Source: Phaeosaccion multiseriatum (lineage: Eukaryota > Ochrophyta, other classes). Taken from it: a DNA stretch of 64,000 nucleotides. The notes below the pieces were generated by a model. It was not told the origin of the DNA. It was given only the letters and a program-made list of their open reading frames with translations, and did no database searches. Where the stretch lies: the NCBI GenBank assembly GCA_965112735.1, contig OZ218954.1, forward strand, positions 1,984,001 to 2,048,000. Direction: 5' to 3'. The position numbers and the translations under genes were made by a program. This document shows, piece by piece, positions 45,339 through 56,291 of the stretch. Within the stretch, counting starts at the first letter, position 1; every line of letters begins with the position of its first letter.

Positions 45339-47307
45339 AACAAAACACACACACACATACATACGGAGAGATGGCAAACACGGGGGCATGTATGAGTCAA
45401 AATGCAGGCAGCAAGCACACCGGAGGAAGCAATGCCAGGGCCACACCACCTCAGGTGCCCGTCACCCCAGGTGCCCGTGCAAAACTCTACAGTACAGCAC
45501 AGCACCAGCCAATCTAGAGTACAGCACAGCACCAGCCAATCTACAGTACAGCACAGCACCAGCCAATCTAGAGTACAGCACCAGCCAATCTACAGTACAG
45601 CACAGCACCAGCCAATCTAGAGTACAGCACAGCACCAGCCAATCTACAGCACAGCACCAGCCAATCTACAGTACAGCACAGAACAGCCAATCTAGAGTAC
45701 AGCACAGCACCAGCCAATCTACAGTACAGCACAGCACCAGCCAATCTAGAGTACAGCACAGCACCAGCCAATCTACAGTACAGCACAGCACCAGCCAATC
45801 TACAGTACAGCCGGAGCTGGAGCCGGAGCTCGACTTGAGGGCTTCGCAACAACATGAGCGTCGGTGTTTACGTGTGTGTGTGTTCTTGCGTGCGTGCGAG
45901 CGTGCGTGTGTGCGTGCGTGCATGAGCACGAAATCTCTCATACAAGAAGATGGTAAGACGAAAACGCGCCCCGCCCCACCTACCCCTTACCACTCCCACT
46001 CACTGACGTAGGACTTACCTCGTCGACCCACTTCTTGCGGTCCTCCCGGGACACGCCCGAGTCAAGCCTCAGGGCCGCCGAGAAGGCGATGGCCTCGTAC
46101 ACACTCACCTAAGGCGTTAAGAGTACGTAATTAGTTATGTAAGAGGAGGAGAGGGGGTGGGGGGGGGGGTGGGGGGGCGGGAGAAACAACGAAATGCTGT
46201 CAGGTGCCATCAGATGCCATCAGATGAGATGCCATCAGATGCCTTCGGAGCCAGAGGGGGGGTCACTTTTGTATACTTTGTGTGAGGCGAGGGAGAGATG
46301 CGATGTAGCTCTAGAAAACACAAACTCACACTCTGTCTTCTCTCTCCTCTCCCCCTCTGCCTGCCCAAGCCCCTCTTTCCCTCTTGTTTGTCAATCCATT
46401 TACCCATCAATCTATTTCTGTGCTGGTACAGCTCTGCTGACCTTGGGGGAGTGAGCGTCCATTTGCTCGACATATCCGCTGAGCCTGTTGAACGTCTCTT
46501 GCACTTTGGGGAAGCCGTTGAGGAGGATGGTGCCCGTGATCTCACCCCCCGTCTTGCGCCCAGCGATAACGTCCAAAAGGGTCGTTTTCCCTTCGGAGAG
46601 AGAGAGAGGAGAGAGAGACGGGGGGGGGGGGGCGGGGGAGACAGAGGGAGAGGGAGACAGAGCGAGAGGGGGAGAGGGAGAGAGGGAGACAAAGAGAGAG
46701 ATAGGCAAAGAGAGACCAGGGAGAGAGATTCCGAAAGGTTACATGAGCACTGTGACCACAGAACGTATACAGTCTCCTCCCGCCCCACACAAGGTCTCTG
46801 CTCCTGCCTTTCACAGGCTCCCCTAGCGCGCTCTCCTTCCCCTCTCCGCTTCCCTCCCTCCCTCCCGTTCACAGGAGGATGGCGGTCTGACTGTCTCCCT
46901 GCCTGCCCATATGCCTGCCCATGTGCCTGCCTGCCCGTATGCCTGCCTGCCCATCACCTGCTCCGGAGCTTCCCATGAGGGCCGTCATGGTGCCGGGCAG
47001 GAAATATCCGCTCACCCCCTGCAGCAGGTCGAGGCGACCGTCGCTGTCGTTGGGGTGCGGCACTGAGTACCTGAGGGAGCGAGGGAGCGAGGGAAGGGGG
47101 GGGGGGGGGGGCTCACTGAGTGGTCCTGCATTGTCGATGAGACTCAACGCACTCACGCCCAGCCGGCTAAGAGGGCTGAGAACTGGGCTTACCCTTACCA
47201 CAAGTCAGTGAAGGCCAGGGTGACCGGGGTGAAGTCCAGCGACGACTCCTTCGGCTTTGAGCTCAGCGACCTAATCATCGTCTTCGCTCAACGCCAGGGA
47301 GAGCAAG

Positions 47308-47338
<31 letters not shown>

Positions 47339-49321
47339 CGAGCCGAGGGCCCGCAGGGCAGGGGAAGGGAAGGGAAGGGAAGGGAAATGTGAGAAGGAGA
47401 AAGGAAGGACCGAAGGGGGAGGAGCGGCAGTGATCTCTCTCTCTCTCGTCAACACACATCTTGGAGGGGAAACAGGGTGGGGCCTGCGGCCAAGGTGCGG
47501 GACAAGAGGTGGGGGAGAGGCCCCTACACTTGCTCTACACCTGCTCTACACGTGCTTTACACTTGCTCTACACTTAGCTCTACACATGCTCTGCACTTGC
47601 TCTACGCTTGCTCTACTTATGCTCTACACTTGCTCTATACATGCTCTGCACTTGCTCTACCCATGCTCTACCTTTGCTCTACACTTCGTCCCAAACGACA
47701 CACGGCACATGATGAACAGCCCCCCCCTGTCTGTCTGTCGGCCGGAGTTTCCTCCTCCTTCTCCTCCTGCTCCTCCTCCCCTCCTCCTCCTGTCTCTTTG
47801 TACTACCCAACCAAAGCCCCCCCCAACCCCTCCACAACAAGAACCACAACCATAGCACAGCAGCAGCAGGAGCAGTTGGTGATACACCAGCAGGAGCAGG
47901 AGCAGCAGTTGGTGATACATACAGCAGCAGCAGCAGCCTCACCTTATACCTCAGGTCATCCGCAGCGCTGTCATCCCCACCCCCCTCGCGCTGCCCCCCG
48001 TCCCCCTCGGGCTCGAAGCGCACAACCTGAAAGGCGATACAGGTCAAGACAATAAAGACCAGCCAAACGGCAATGATGTAGGCAATGGCCAAGTATATCC
48101 ACTTGGTGTCCGTGAAGAAGCCGTACCCCTCGAGGATGCTGACGGTGTAACTGCCCGCCAGGCAAGGGTCTTGTCCTTCCACAGCACAGGCCTTTTGGAG
48201 GAGGGGGAGGGGGGGGGGGTATGGGGGGCTTGGGGGTCAAATGCTGCACTCCACTTCATCAGAGCATCAGCTCATGCCACCCCAAAGAGCACGCACACAC
48301 AATGGCAGTAGCACGACTCTCGGGCCAGCCATTACCCCGGTGGGCCCATTACCCCGGTGGGCCCATTACCCCAGTGGGGGGGCTCTAGTTAAAGTGAAAC
48401 TGAACACCTCACATCTTTGAATTTGTCTGCGGTGAGCTCGTTGATGGCGAGGGCGCGGAAGGCCCAGCTGACGGGAGTGAACCAGTACATCTACAGGTAC
48501 ATAGGCAGGATACAGGCATACCGGCATATGGAGGTATATAGGGATACAAGGGGCAGACATGTGTAGTTGGAGAGGCAGCGAGGCAGCAAGGGCGGTACAT
48601 GGAGCGTAACGGGTCAATGCAATGGAGCGTAACGGTTAAAGCACTGGAGCGCAACGGGTTCAGGAAGCAAGGGCGGTACATGGAGCGTAACGGGTTAATA
48701 CAATGGAGCATAACGGTTAAAACATTGGACTGCAACAACGGTTTAACTACTTGTAGGCTGTGGCATGTACCAAAAGCAATTGTGAGCGGAAAGGAGGCAG
48801 AGAAGGGAATCCAGTGAAACCACACACACAACAATACAAAACAGCGACCACAACAGGCCACACCTACACAGGTACACACACACAAACACACAGACACACT
48901 CACACACACACGCATACACACACATTCACACACACACACACACATTCACACACACACACACACAACTCACGCACACACACAGACACACACAGTCATGTAT
49001 ACACACACAGACACACTCACACACACACACGCATACACATAAACACACTCACGCACACACACACACACACAGTCATGCACACACACAGACATACACACTC
49101 ACCCACAGATACACTCACATACACATACACACTCACGCATACCCACACTTTACACACACTCACTAAGGCACGCACACACACACGTACCCAAATCCAGAAG
49201 GGGGGTATATCTGTCCTGGCGATCAGGAAGCCGCAGTACGTGATGTTGAGCATTGTGAAGATCCCCGCCATGCCCTGTGCCCGGTCGAAGTCCGGCCCGA
49301 CCGCTGCCAGCAGGCGGTAGG

Positions 49322-49357
<36 letters not shown>

Positions 49358-49857
49358 CGTGGGCAGTGTACGCAGAGGCGGTTACGTTTTGGTATGAATT
49401 CATCCTCATATAAGTACTACTAGTACAAATTTCAAGTTGTAAATGTCAGTTGGTCAGGGGGGAGAGGGGGGGAGGGAGGGAAGGAGGGGGGGAGGGAGGG
49501 AAGGAGGCAGGGAGAGAGGGACGGAGGGAGGGAGAGAGGGAGGGAGGGAGGGAGGGAGGGAGGGAGGGAGGGAGGGACAGGAAGAGGGGGGAGGGGCACT
49601 CTCACGTTGCCCTTGCGAGGAGAACTTCGGACTAACCTGATGCATGCAGGCTGCGCACAGGAAGATGATGAGGGTGAAGAGCAGGAAGGGCACAAACTCG
49701 GCTCGGAAGCCCACCTAACGGACATATACACACACAGGCAGAAGCGAGAGGTTTACACCGGGGGATTAATGGGCATTGCGCCATCCAACTTCGCTTGGAG
49801 CAGCAGCAGCAGTAGCAGCAGCAACAGTAGCAGCATCAGCAGTAGCAGTAGGAGCAA

Positions 49858-49908
<51 letters not shown>

Positions 49909-52708
49909 CAGAAGCAGCAGCAGCAGCAGTAGCAGAAGCAGTAGGAGCAACAGCAGCAGCAGCAGCAACAGCAGCAGAAGCAGCTATTGGTGACACAGCA
50001 GGGTTCAAAGAGGAGAGGCTATGAGGAGGAGGAGGCGCTTCAACCACGCACGCACACGCACACACACACACAAACACACGCACACACGTCATCACGTACC
50101 ATGAAGTACAGGATGGGGCAGAAGATAAGGGTCTGCACAAAGAGCTCCGGAATGCCGATGAGAGCGCTCGCCACAGCCACTGACGCGGGGGGGAAGAAGC
50201 CCGCCTCAGCCTGAGGGGAGGGGAGGGGAGGGGAGGGGCAGTTGATGTCCCCGGGGGTGGGGGGTACGAGTTTATGGCACCAGATGGCAAGCGGTGGATA
50301 CGCTTACTCTTCGTTTTACGCCGGAGCAGCCCACAAACACGTTTGCTTCAATGGTAGCGACAAACCTGTTCATCTTGTACACCCACCTCCTCAACTACCT
50401 ACTCATCTACCTACCTACCCACCTATCTACCTACTTCCCTCCCTCCCTCTCTCCCTACCTGCTTGAAGAATGTCGGTCTGCGAGCCATGTTGCCGGCAAG
50501 TTCGGCTATTCCGCCAAGAACGAGGTTCAGCAGCGCAAAGAACAAAACTCCCAATCGAGCGTTGGTGTCATAAAGACCCGTGTCCCAGAAGATGGAGCCG
50601 ACGATGATGGCCAGGAACAAGGACACACAGAGCTGAAGAGAGGGGGAGGGGCGAGGGGAGGGGGAGGGTGGGGGAGGGGAGAGGGGAAAGGAGGGCAGGG
50701 GAGGGGAGGGGAGAGGGGAGAGGGGAGAGGGGTTGGAAAGGAAGTGGGGGGGGTAAACGTCACTCACAGCATTGACTGACTCCTACTGACTGCTCGTCTG
50801 CCTGTGCATCTTCCAATGCCCCTGACTAACCTTGATTTTCACACCGGAGAAGTTCCTCTTTTTGAGGAGGACCTCCCTTTGCAAGGCGAGCTTGGTGTGG
50901 TATTTCAAGTCACCCGTGTACGTGCGTGTGTGTGCATCGGGAAAGGTGTAGTTGTTCGCTGAGGAATGGAATATGTTTATTGTGATGTAACGTAGTGTGA
51001 TGTGATGGTGATGATTGATGTGTGTGTGTGTAGCGGGAGAGGAGAAGAAGAAAAGGGGGTTGGGGTAAGTAAAGTGTTGTGTTGTGTTGTGCGCCTCCCA
51101 CTCCCCCCCTGGATTGGGGCTCTGGCTCTGTCACTTTTCTTTGTCATTGTCACCACTTTGTCCTTCGTCGTGACTGCTCTCCCCTCTCCTCTCTCCCCTC
51201 TCCCCTCTCGCCTCAACCATGTCCACCCCCTCGGCCCTACCATCTTACCAAGCGGATGGGGCTCGTTGAGAGTGGTGACGGTGTCTTTGTACGTTTTGGT
51301 CTCTCTCCACTTGGCTGCGAGCTCCTTGGGAGTGAGGTGCTTCATGAGGCCCGTCTCTTCGTCATCCTCAGCGCGCACAGCACCGCTGTCCTCCGTCCCC
51401 TGCGAGGCCGTGAGATAGAGGCGCCCCTCGGGAGTGGGCAGCTCCACAAGGAAGTCTGCCACGTCTTTCCTATCCGGGCACGAGTAGCCCAGAGAGGAGA
51501 AGTAGGCCTTGGCGTCCCCCGGGGGCCCGGAGAAGATGACAGCGCCTTCCGCCATGACGATGACGCGGTCAAACACCTTTTTTTTGGGGGAGGGGGGGGG
51601 GGGGGGTGTTTTTGGCGGGAAGGGAATGAATGAGAAGGCGTGTGGGAATAAGGGATGAGGCGGGAGGCGTGGAGTGAAAGGGCGGGCGAAACAAGAGGGG
51701 GAAGGGAGTGAAGGGCAGGGGGATGGAATGAATAACAGGGAGAAGGGGGCACCAAACACAACAACGAAAACAGCGCCAAAGACTCAAAGGGGCTCTGTGT
51801 TTGGCGTTACATGCGTTGCACGTACGTAGATGCGACGCGCTTCAAATCGGTCGACAGGTGCATGCCGCCTTCACACAGTTTTATTCGTGAATAACTGACA
51901 TACTTCATACTGTGGTACTCCGTAGTAGTAAAAAGGAGGGGAAAAAAACATGAAATGAAACGAACAATGACGTGAAGGAGTACTCACATCAAAGACCTCC
52001 GGCGGCGGCTGCTGCAGCACCACAACGGACGTCTTGTTGGTGGTGTGGCATACAGCGTACATGTTGTTGATTAGGTCGGCAGTGGTGCTCGTGTCCAGGC
52101 CAGTGCTCACGCTGTCGAACAGGTTGATGTTCTACGGGGAGAGAGACAGAAGGAGTCAAGAGAAGCGGCGGTAGTGAATCGAAGGAGAGAGAGACAAGGA
52201 GAAGAGAAGCGCAAGTGCATGTAACAGCACCGCACCGGAGCAACAAGAGAGCGTTGGGACTAACCACCCACTCTCTCTCACTGACTTACTAACCGCTCCC
52301 TCTCTCTCACTGACTTACTAACCTGTGTACCCAGGAGCATCTCCCCTAAAGAGACTCTCCTCCTCTCTCCGCCGCTCACGCCACGCAGCGATGCGTCACC
52401 CACTGAAGGTTGGGGTGCCAGAGAGGGGCATGGTGAGTGAGTGAGTGAGTGAGTGAGTGAGTGAGTGAGTGAGTGAGTGAGTGAGTGAGTGAGTGAGTGA
52501 AATAGTGAAAGAGTGAGTGAGTGAGTGAGTGAGTGAATGAGTAAGTGAGTGAGTGAGTGAGTGAAAGAGTGAGTGAGTGAAAGAGTGAAAGAGTGAGTGA
52601 GTGAAAGAGTGAAAGAGTGAAAGAGTGAGTGAGTGAAAGAGTGAAAGAGTGAGTGAGTGAGTAATTGAGTAAGGCGATTGAGAGGGTGTTGAAAAAGCAT
52701 CACCCTGC

Positions 52709-52748
<40 letters not shown>

Positions 52749-54872
52749 ACAGCCTGACTGTCTTCTGGTCAAACCCCATCCCCGTCTTCTCGCGGCCCTC
52801 ATGGAGAGGCAACTCCACGCGCGCATACAAACACACAGACACACACTCACACGCACACACTCACACACACACACTCACACACACACACACACACTCACAC
52901 ACACACGCACACACGCACACACACGCACACACACGCCCAAACTCACCAGGCGTGTCTCTCGCATTCCACAGCCCCAGCCCCTTCTCCACGAGTGCGGGTC
53001 TCCCGCCCGTACGGTGCATCCACTCCTGAAACTCGAGCTTTTGACGCACGCAACAAAACCCCCAAAAGGGGGGGGGTGGTGGGCAGAGGGTTAGGGGGAG
53101 GAGGACTGATTTTGAACAGTGAACTGTGGGTGAAACCATCCTCCGCCCCAACACGCTCAAAGACACTCGAACGACACGCATACGACAAGTCCCTCTTGCC
53201 ACATACAAAGTCCATATTGACACATACAAGTCCCTCTTGACACATACAAAAGTCCATACAGCTCTCCCCTGTCCCCAACCTCGGTGTACACTCCTCGGCG
53301 TCTACTTGACCGGGGCGGCGGGGGGGGGGAGGAGGAGCAGCCCTGGCTCAACTCTTATGCCTCCATCCATCATAAAATCTATCTACACGTACTTATGTAC
53401 TTACGTACTTACCTGTTCCTTTGTCAAGACGGTTCCGTGCTCCATAGGCCCGTACTGCGCGCCCCCCATGGAAGCGTAGGCGAAGCGAAACGTCTCATCC
53501 ACGGTCATGTTGGGGATGTGTTCTTCCCTCTGTCCGATCATCACGGCCATGCGCTTCAGGCTAAAGTCGCTCTTGTCCCTGTGACAGTGAGTGGGTGGGT
53601 GTTGTTGTAGTTCTTCTTTTTTTTAATTAAAAAAGTAAGTGAGAACGGAACGTTGGGAGGAGAAGATTGAAGATGGGAGGGAAGGCAAGGCAAGGCCAAG
53701 GGGAAGGAGAAGAGGAGAGACGGGACAGCGGGTGGGCGTGCTCCACCCCACTCCACTCCACTCCACTCCACTCCACTCACGTGTGCTTGCGTCCGTTGTA
53801 CAGCACGTCTCCTGAGAAGGACTTGTTGTTGGCCTTGTGGCCCAGCGTCCCGTTGAGGATATTGAGTAAGACGCTCTTACCACTCCCAGGGGGGCCTATG
53901 ATGAGCGTGAGCTGCGAGGGCTTGAAGATCTCATTCACTGAGTCCAGCACAACCTTGGCGGTGATTTTGCGGTGATACGGAGCACAGACAAAAGGGGCAG
54001 GCAGGGGCAGGCATGGGATTCGGGTGGGTGGGGAGGCGGGGAGGCATGTGGGAGAAGGAAGGAGGTAGGGTAGGTAGGGTAGGTAGATGGGTAGGCAGAC
54101 AGAGTCGAGAAGGAGAAAGAGCACAGAAAGTAGTGCCCGGCGCTGCCCGCCAGATACGCCATGCCTGCCTTTGAACAGAGCAGAGCAAGACTGACCTGGT
54201 CATCCATGGGAGGAGGGGAGAGCTTGGCCCTGCAGGGAGTGCATGTGGCGAGGCCGAGTACGCTCATGCCCACATCTCCGAGGGTGGGGTCTAGCGCCAT
54301 TCCCTTGGGCCTGGACACGACGAAGGACACGTCCTTGACGCGGATGTCGCACTTAGCGGTAGGAGGCAGTCTGTGCAAGGGAGGGAGGGAGGGAGGGAGG
54401 GAGGGAGGGAGGGAGGGTAGGCAGGGAGGGAGGGGAGGCAGGGAGGGAGGGGGTGACAAAACGCATGTATCGTCACGCCTATTTCGCAAATCACAAGCAC
54501 AAGGCTTGTCAACTTCCATTTTGAGTCCCAACTCCACTCACCTGGCCACCAATTGGTCCATTCGCCCGGCCACACCGCCTAACTTGGACAGATCATACCT
54601 TGAGCGGGGGGGGGGGGCGCAGACAGAGGGGAGGGGAGTCAGAGGCTTGGAGATGACATGGCCTTTTGAGTTTTTCATCTAAAATCGCACACAGCAGCCG
54701 CAATCCCACAAAATGCGGAGCCTCACCACACCGCATCGTACCAGTCTGTAGTGGCAATTCTCTCGAAGGTGCCGCGGGACGGTTCCTCCCCAAACTCCGT
54801 TCCTTCCTTCACAGCGACCACCTTGGCAGAGCCATTCTGCGCGCTGTCCTTGCTCTCGCCCACTGCTGCCAT
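40208..54872 (-). CDS. PDR-type full ABCG transporter
   Basis: Twenty-eight exons on the minus strand, all phases consistent, give 1,391 residues, the normal size for pleiotropic drug resistance ABCG proteins (NBD-TMD-NBD-TMD, plasma membrane or endomembrane efflux). NBD1 has Walker [10 protein letters not shown]-loop MIGQREEH, signature [16 protein letters not shown], Walker [14 protein letters not shown] and QQPPPE at the H-loop. NBD2 has Walker A GSSGAGKTT split between exons 18 and 19, Q-loop [24 protein letters not shown], Walker [17 protein letters not shown] and the H-loop TIHQPS. Membrane helices lie at about 50830-47943 and 42440-40208. Exon ends: 54872-54727, 54598-54542, 54370-54196, 53953-53781, 53578-53413, 53037-52947, 52402-52323, 52131-51988, 51576-51249, 50958-50831, 50632-50459, 50210-50100, 49714-49637, 49322-49188, 48490-48413, 48191-47943, 47281-47199, 47070-46958, 46590-46442, 46108-46019, 45210-45133, 44242-44138, 43852-43755, 43122-42750, 42438-42352, 41579-41336, 40889-40650, 40410-40208. 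Substrate unknown. Confidence 0.93.
41130..41228. repeat. Intronic (GGAA)n/(GCAA)n tract
   Basis: Tetranucleotide repeats AAGG/AAGC in the intron after exon 26 of the ABC transporter gene. Confidence 0.9.
42647..42752. repeat. (AAC)n and (CCAA)n tract abutting an exon end
   Basis: A pure AAC repeat, a short CAG run, then CCAA units. The repeat runs right up to the exon 24 donor of the minus-strand ABC transporter gene: the GT of GTTGG is part of the CCAA array read on the minus strand. Confidence 0.88.
43386..43750. repeat. Intronic (ACTC)n tract
   Basis: ACTC/CACT repeats with interruptions. A segment around 43475-43515 recurs near 43573-43612 as an imperfect duplicate. It lies between exons 23 and 24 of the ABC transporter gene. 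Confidence 0.9.
44269..44425. repeat. Intronic (GGAT)n tract
   Basis: GGATGGAT repeats with periodic CGAT substitutions next to exon 22 of the ABC transporter gene. Confidence 0.95.
44600..45050. repeat. Six-copy GA-rich tandem repeat of about 72 bases
   Basis: Higher-order units, each with a G run, CAGAGGAAGGGAGTGAGAGA and a GGGGGGAAG block. CAGAGGAAGG starts near 44633, 44704, 44777, 44848, 44921 and 44996. On the minus (transcript) strand this is a long pyrimidine tract. Confidence 0.9.
45493..45818. repeat. Tandem repeat of about 29 bases (CAGCACCAGCCAATCTA)
   Basis: About twelve units containing CAGCACCAGCCAATCTA, alternating between CTACAGTAC and CTAGAGTAC junctions, in the intron before exon 21 of the ABC transporter gene. 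The alternation suggests an older dimer of about 58 bases. A CA microsatellite lies just left (about 45236-45357). Confidence 0.92.
47524..47690. repeat. Tandem repeat of about 12 bases (TGCTCTACACTT)
   Basis: Roughly 14 imperfect units of CTTGCTCTACAC/CATGCTCTACAC in the intron between exons 16 and 17 of the ABC transporter gene. Confidence 0.88.
48330..48376. repeat. Three short direct repeats of CCCATTACCCCGGTGGG
   Basis: Three adjacent copies of a unit of about 17 bases, itself partly palindromic, near exon 15 of the ABC transporter gene. Confidence 0.8.
48592..48735. repeat. Duplicated GGAGCGTAACGG block
   Basis: GGCGGTACATGGAGCGTAAC occurs at about 48592 and about 48672, each followed by similar GGAGC(A/G)TAACGGTTAAA strings, giving two copies of about 80 bases with internal repeats. 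Intronic. Confidence 0.8.
49453..49578. repeat. Intronic (GGGA)n tract
   Basis: GGGAGGGA repeats close to exon 13 of the ABC transporter gene. The transcript strand is C-rich here. Confidence 0.93.
49798..49984. repeat. Intronic (CAG)n-like trinucleotide tract
   Basis: CAG/CAA/TAG units over about 185 bases between exons 12 and 13 of the ABC transporter gene. Poly-Ser, poly-Leu and poly-Ala frames here are artefacts. Confidence 0.93.
52433..52668. repeat. Intronic (GAGT)n/(GAAA)n tract
   Basis: GTGAGTGA repeats interspersed with GAAAGAGT between exons 6 and 7 of the ABC transporter gene. Every repeat contains a GTGAGT donor-like string on the plus strand, but the gene is on the minus strand. 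Confidence 0.93.
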
Positions 54873-55358
54873 GGCTATAGCCACAGATGGCTACGCCACC
54901 CCCGGCGCCTGATGGGTAGAGCGAAAGATTTTTGTTAACACCCTTGAGAATTGGCAGCAAGTAGGAAAAATGAGGCAGAGTCAAATTAAGGGACGCTGTG
55001 CAGCTAGCGGCGAGAGATAGATCAAAGCACATGCACCGCGTCCATCAGCACATGGATCGGAGCACCGCATACAGCCACATACAGGGGGAAGTAGCAGCAG
55101 AAGGGACATTTGGCGGGGGAAAGTCGAATACTATTGCCGTTACCGGGGGGGAAAGGGCAAGTAATAATGATGGGTGGTGGGTGCGGAGCTTTTCGCTCTT
55201 ACCTCTTTCCTCTGTCTTGGGCCCCTTTCCTTTAGAGGCCTTGGCCGTGCCTCCTGCTCCCCTCGCAAAACTTGGGGAAAGAAGCAAGCCGACGCCGTCG
55301 GATAGACACAAACTGAAATTTGAAACTGATTGGTACCCACGCGATGCTCGACCCTCGA

Positions 55359-55480
55359 CGACCCCTGACACGCTATCGCCCACTTTCTCAATAGCGCGCT
55401 ATCTAGCACGCCCCCACAACCCCCCCCCCCCCCCCCAAAGCCGGCTGGCGCCGGGATAGCGGATAGCGTGTCAGGGGTCG
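55359..55480. mobile_element. Inverted-repeat element A (CGACCCCTGACACGCTATC ends)
   Basis: Perfect 19-base inverted repeats at 55359-55377 and 55462-55480 enclose a short spacer with a poly-C run. CTCGACCC occurs just outside each end (55347-55354 and 55493-55500) and could be an 8-base target duplication, although the motif resembles the terminus itself. It lies upstream of the ABC transporter start. Confidence 0.7.
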
Positions 55481-55534
55481 ACGATGCGCATACTCGACCC
55501 ATGACGCGTGCCACCTGCTACCGCCGGCGTCGGC

Positions 55535-55778
55535 TCCAGGCGAGGTTTCTCGGGCTTTAGGCTTCTGGGCCGTAGCCCCCTCCAGACTTCGGGCTTCTGG
55601 CCGCAGGCCAGTGGTCAGGCTTCAGGCTTCTCAGGCTGGGAGAAAAATGGGGGACTTGGCAGGCTTCTCGCTACTTTCTGCAGGCTTCTGGCCGCAGGCC
55701 AGCCGCAGGCTTCTTACTTTCGGCCGCAGGCCGCCGCAGGCTTCTGCTTTATCGGGGGCCCGAGAAACCTCGCCTGGA
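55535..55778. mobile_element. Inverted-repeat element B (TCCAGGCGAGGTTTCTCGGGC ends)
   Basis: Perfect 21-base inverted repeats at 55535-55555 and 55758-55778, extending imperfectly outward through GCCGGCGTCGG-like sequence. The interior is built from many copies of GCAGGCTTCTGGCCGCAGGC. No coding content was recognised. Confidence 0.75.
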
Positions 55779-55870
55779 CCCGACCGGCGTCAGCCAACGT
55801 GCTACCTGCTAGCGGCCGACAGCCGTCGTGAGCTAGCTGCTACGGGGGGGATAGCTGGCGTACCTGCTAT

Positions 55871-56134
55871 CGACCCCTGACGTGATTCTGAGGGAGAAGG
55901 GAGGGCGGGAGGGCGCCGAGAAGCACGAATCACCTCTGTAGCGGTGCGCAGAATCACAAATCACGCCTCCAGCGGCCGCCAGAATCACGAATCACGTTTC
56001 CCTGACATATTATACGCACTATGACGTCATTCATTGCCTTATTTCGAAGGCGCACCGCCGAGAAGCACGAATCACGCCTGTAGCGGTGCACAGAATCACG
56101 AATCACTCCTCCCTCAGAATCACGTCAGGGGTCG
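55871..56134. mobile_element. Inverted-repeat element C (CGACCCCTGACGTGATTCTG ends)
   Basis: Perfect 25-base inverted repeats at 55871-55895 and 56110-56134, beginning with the same CGACCCCTGAC as element A. The interior has two direct copies of a GAAGCACGAATCAC ... GTAGCGGTGC ... CAGAATCAC block (about 55919-55963 and 56061-56105). A further solo terminus CACGTCAGGGGTCGACC lies at about 56184-56200. Confidence 0.78.
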
Positions 56135-56291
56135 ACTGCCACCGGCCGGCCGCCAGTAGCATGCTACTCGGGAGCACGTCAGGGGTCGACCATGGTCGAC
56201 CATGCTACCGAGAAAGCGTCGGTTTTAGTATGGAAGGTATGGAGGTGCCACTCGTTATTAGGCTCCGATACGGCTTCATCTTCCCTCCTCC

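Noticed and set aside
49753-49968. Poly-Leu minus-strand frame as a membrane protein
   Set aside because: It is the reverse read of the CAG-type intronic repeat between exons 12 and 13 of the ABC transporter gene.
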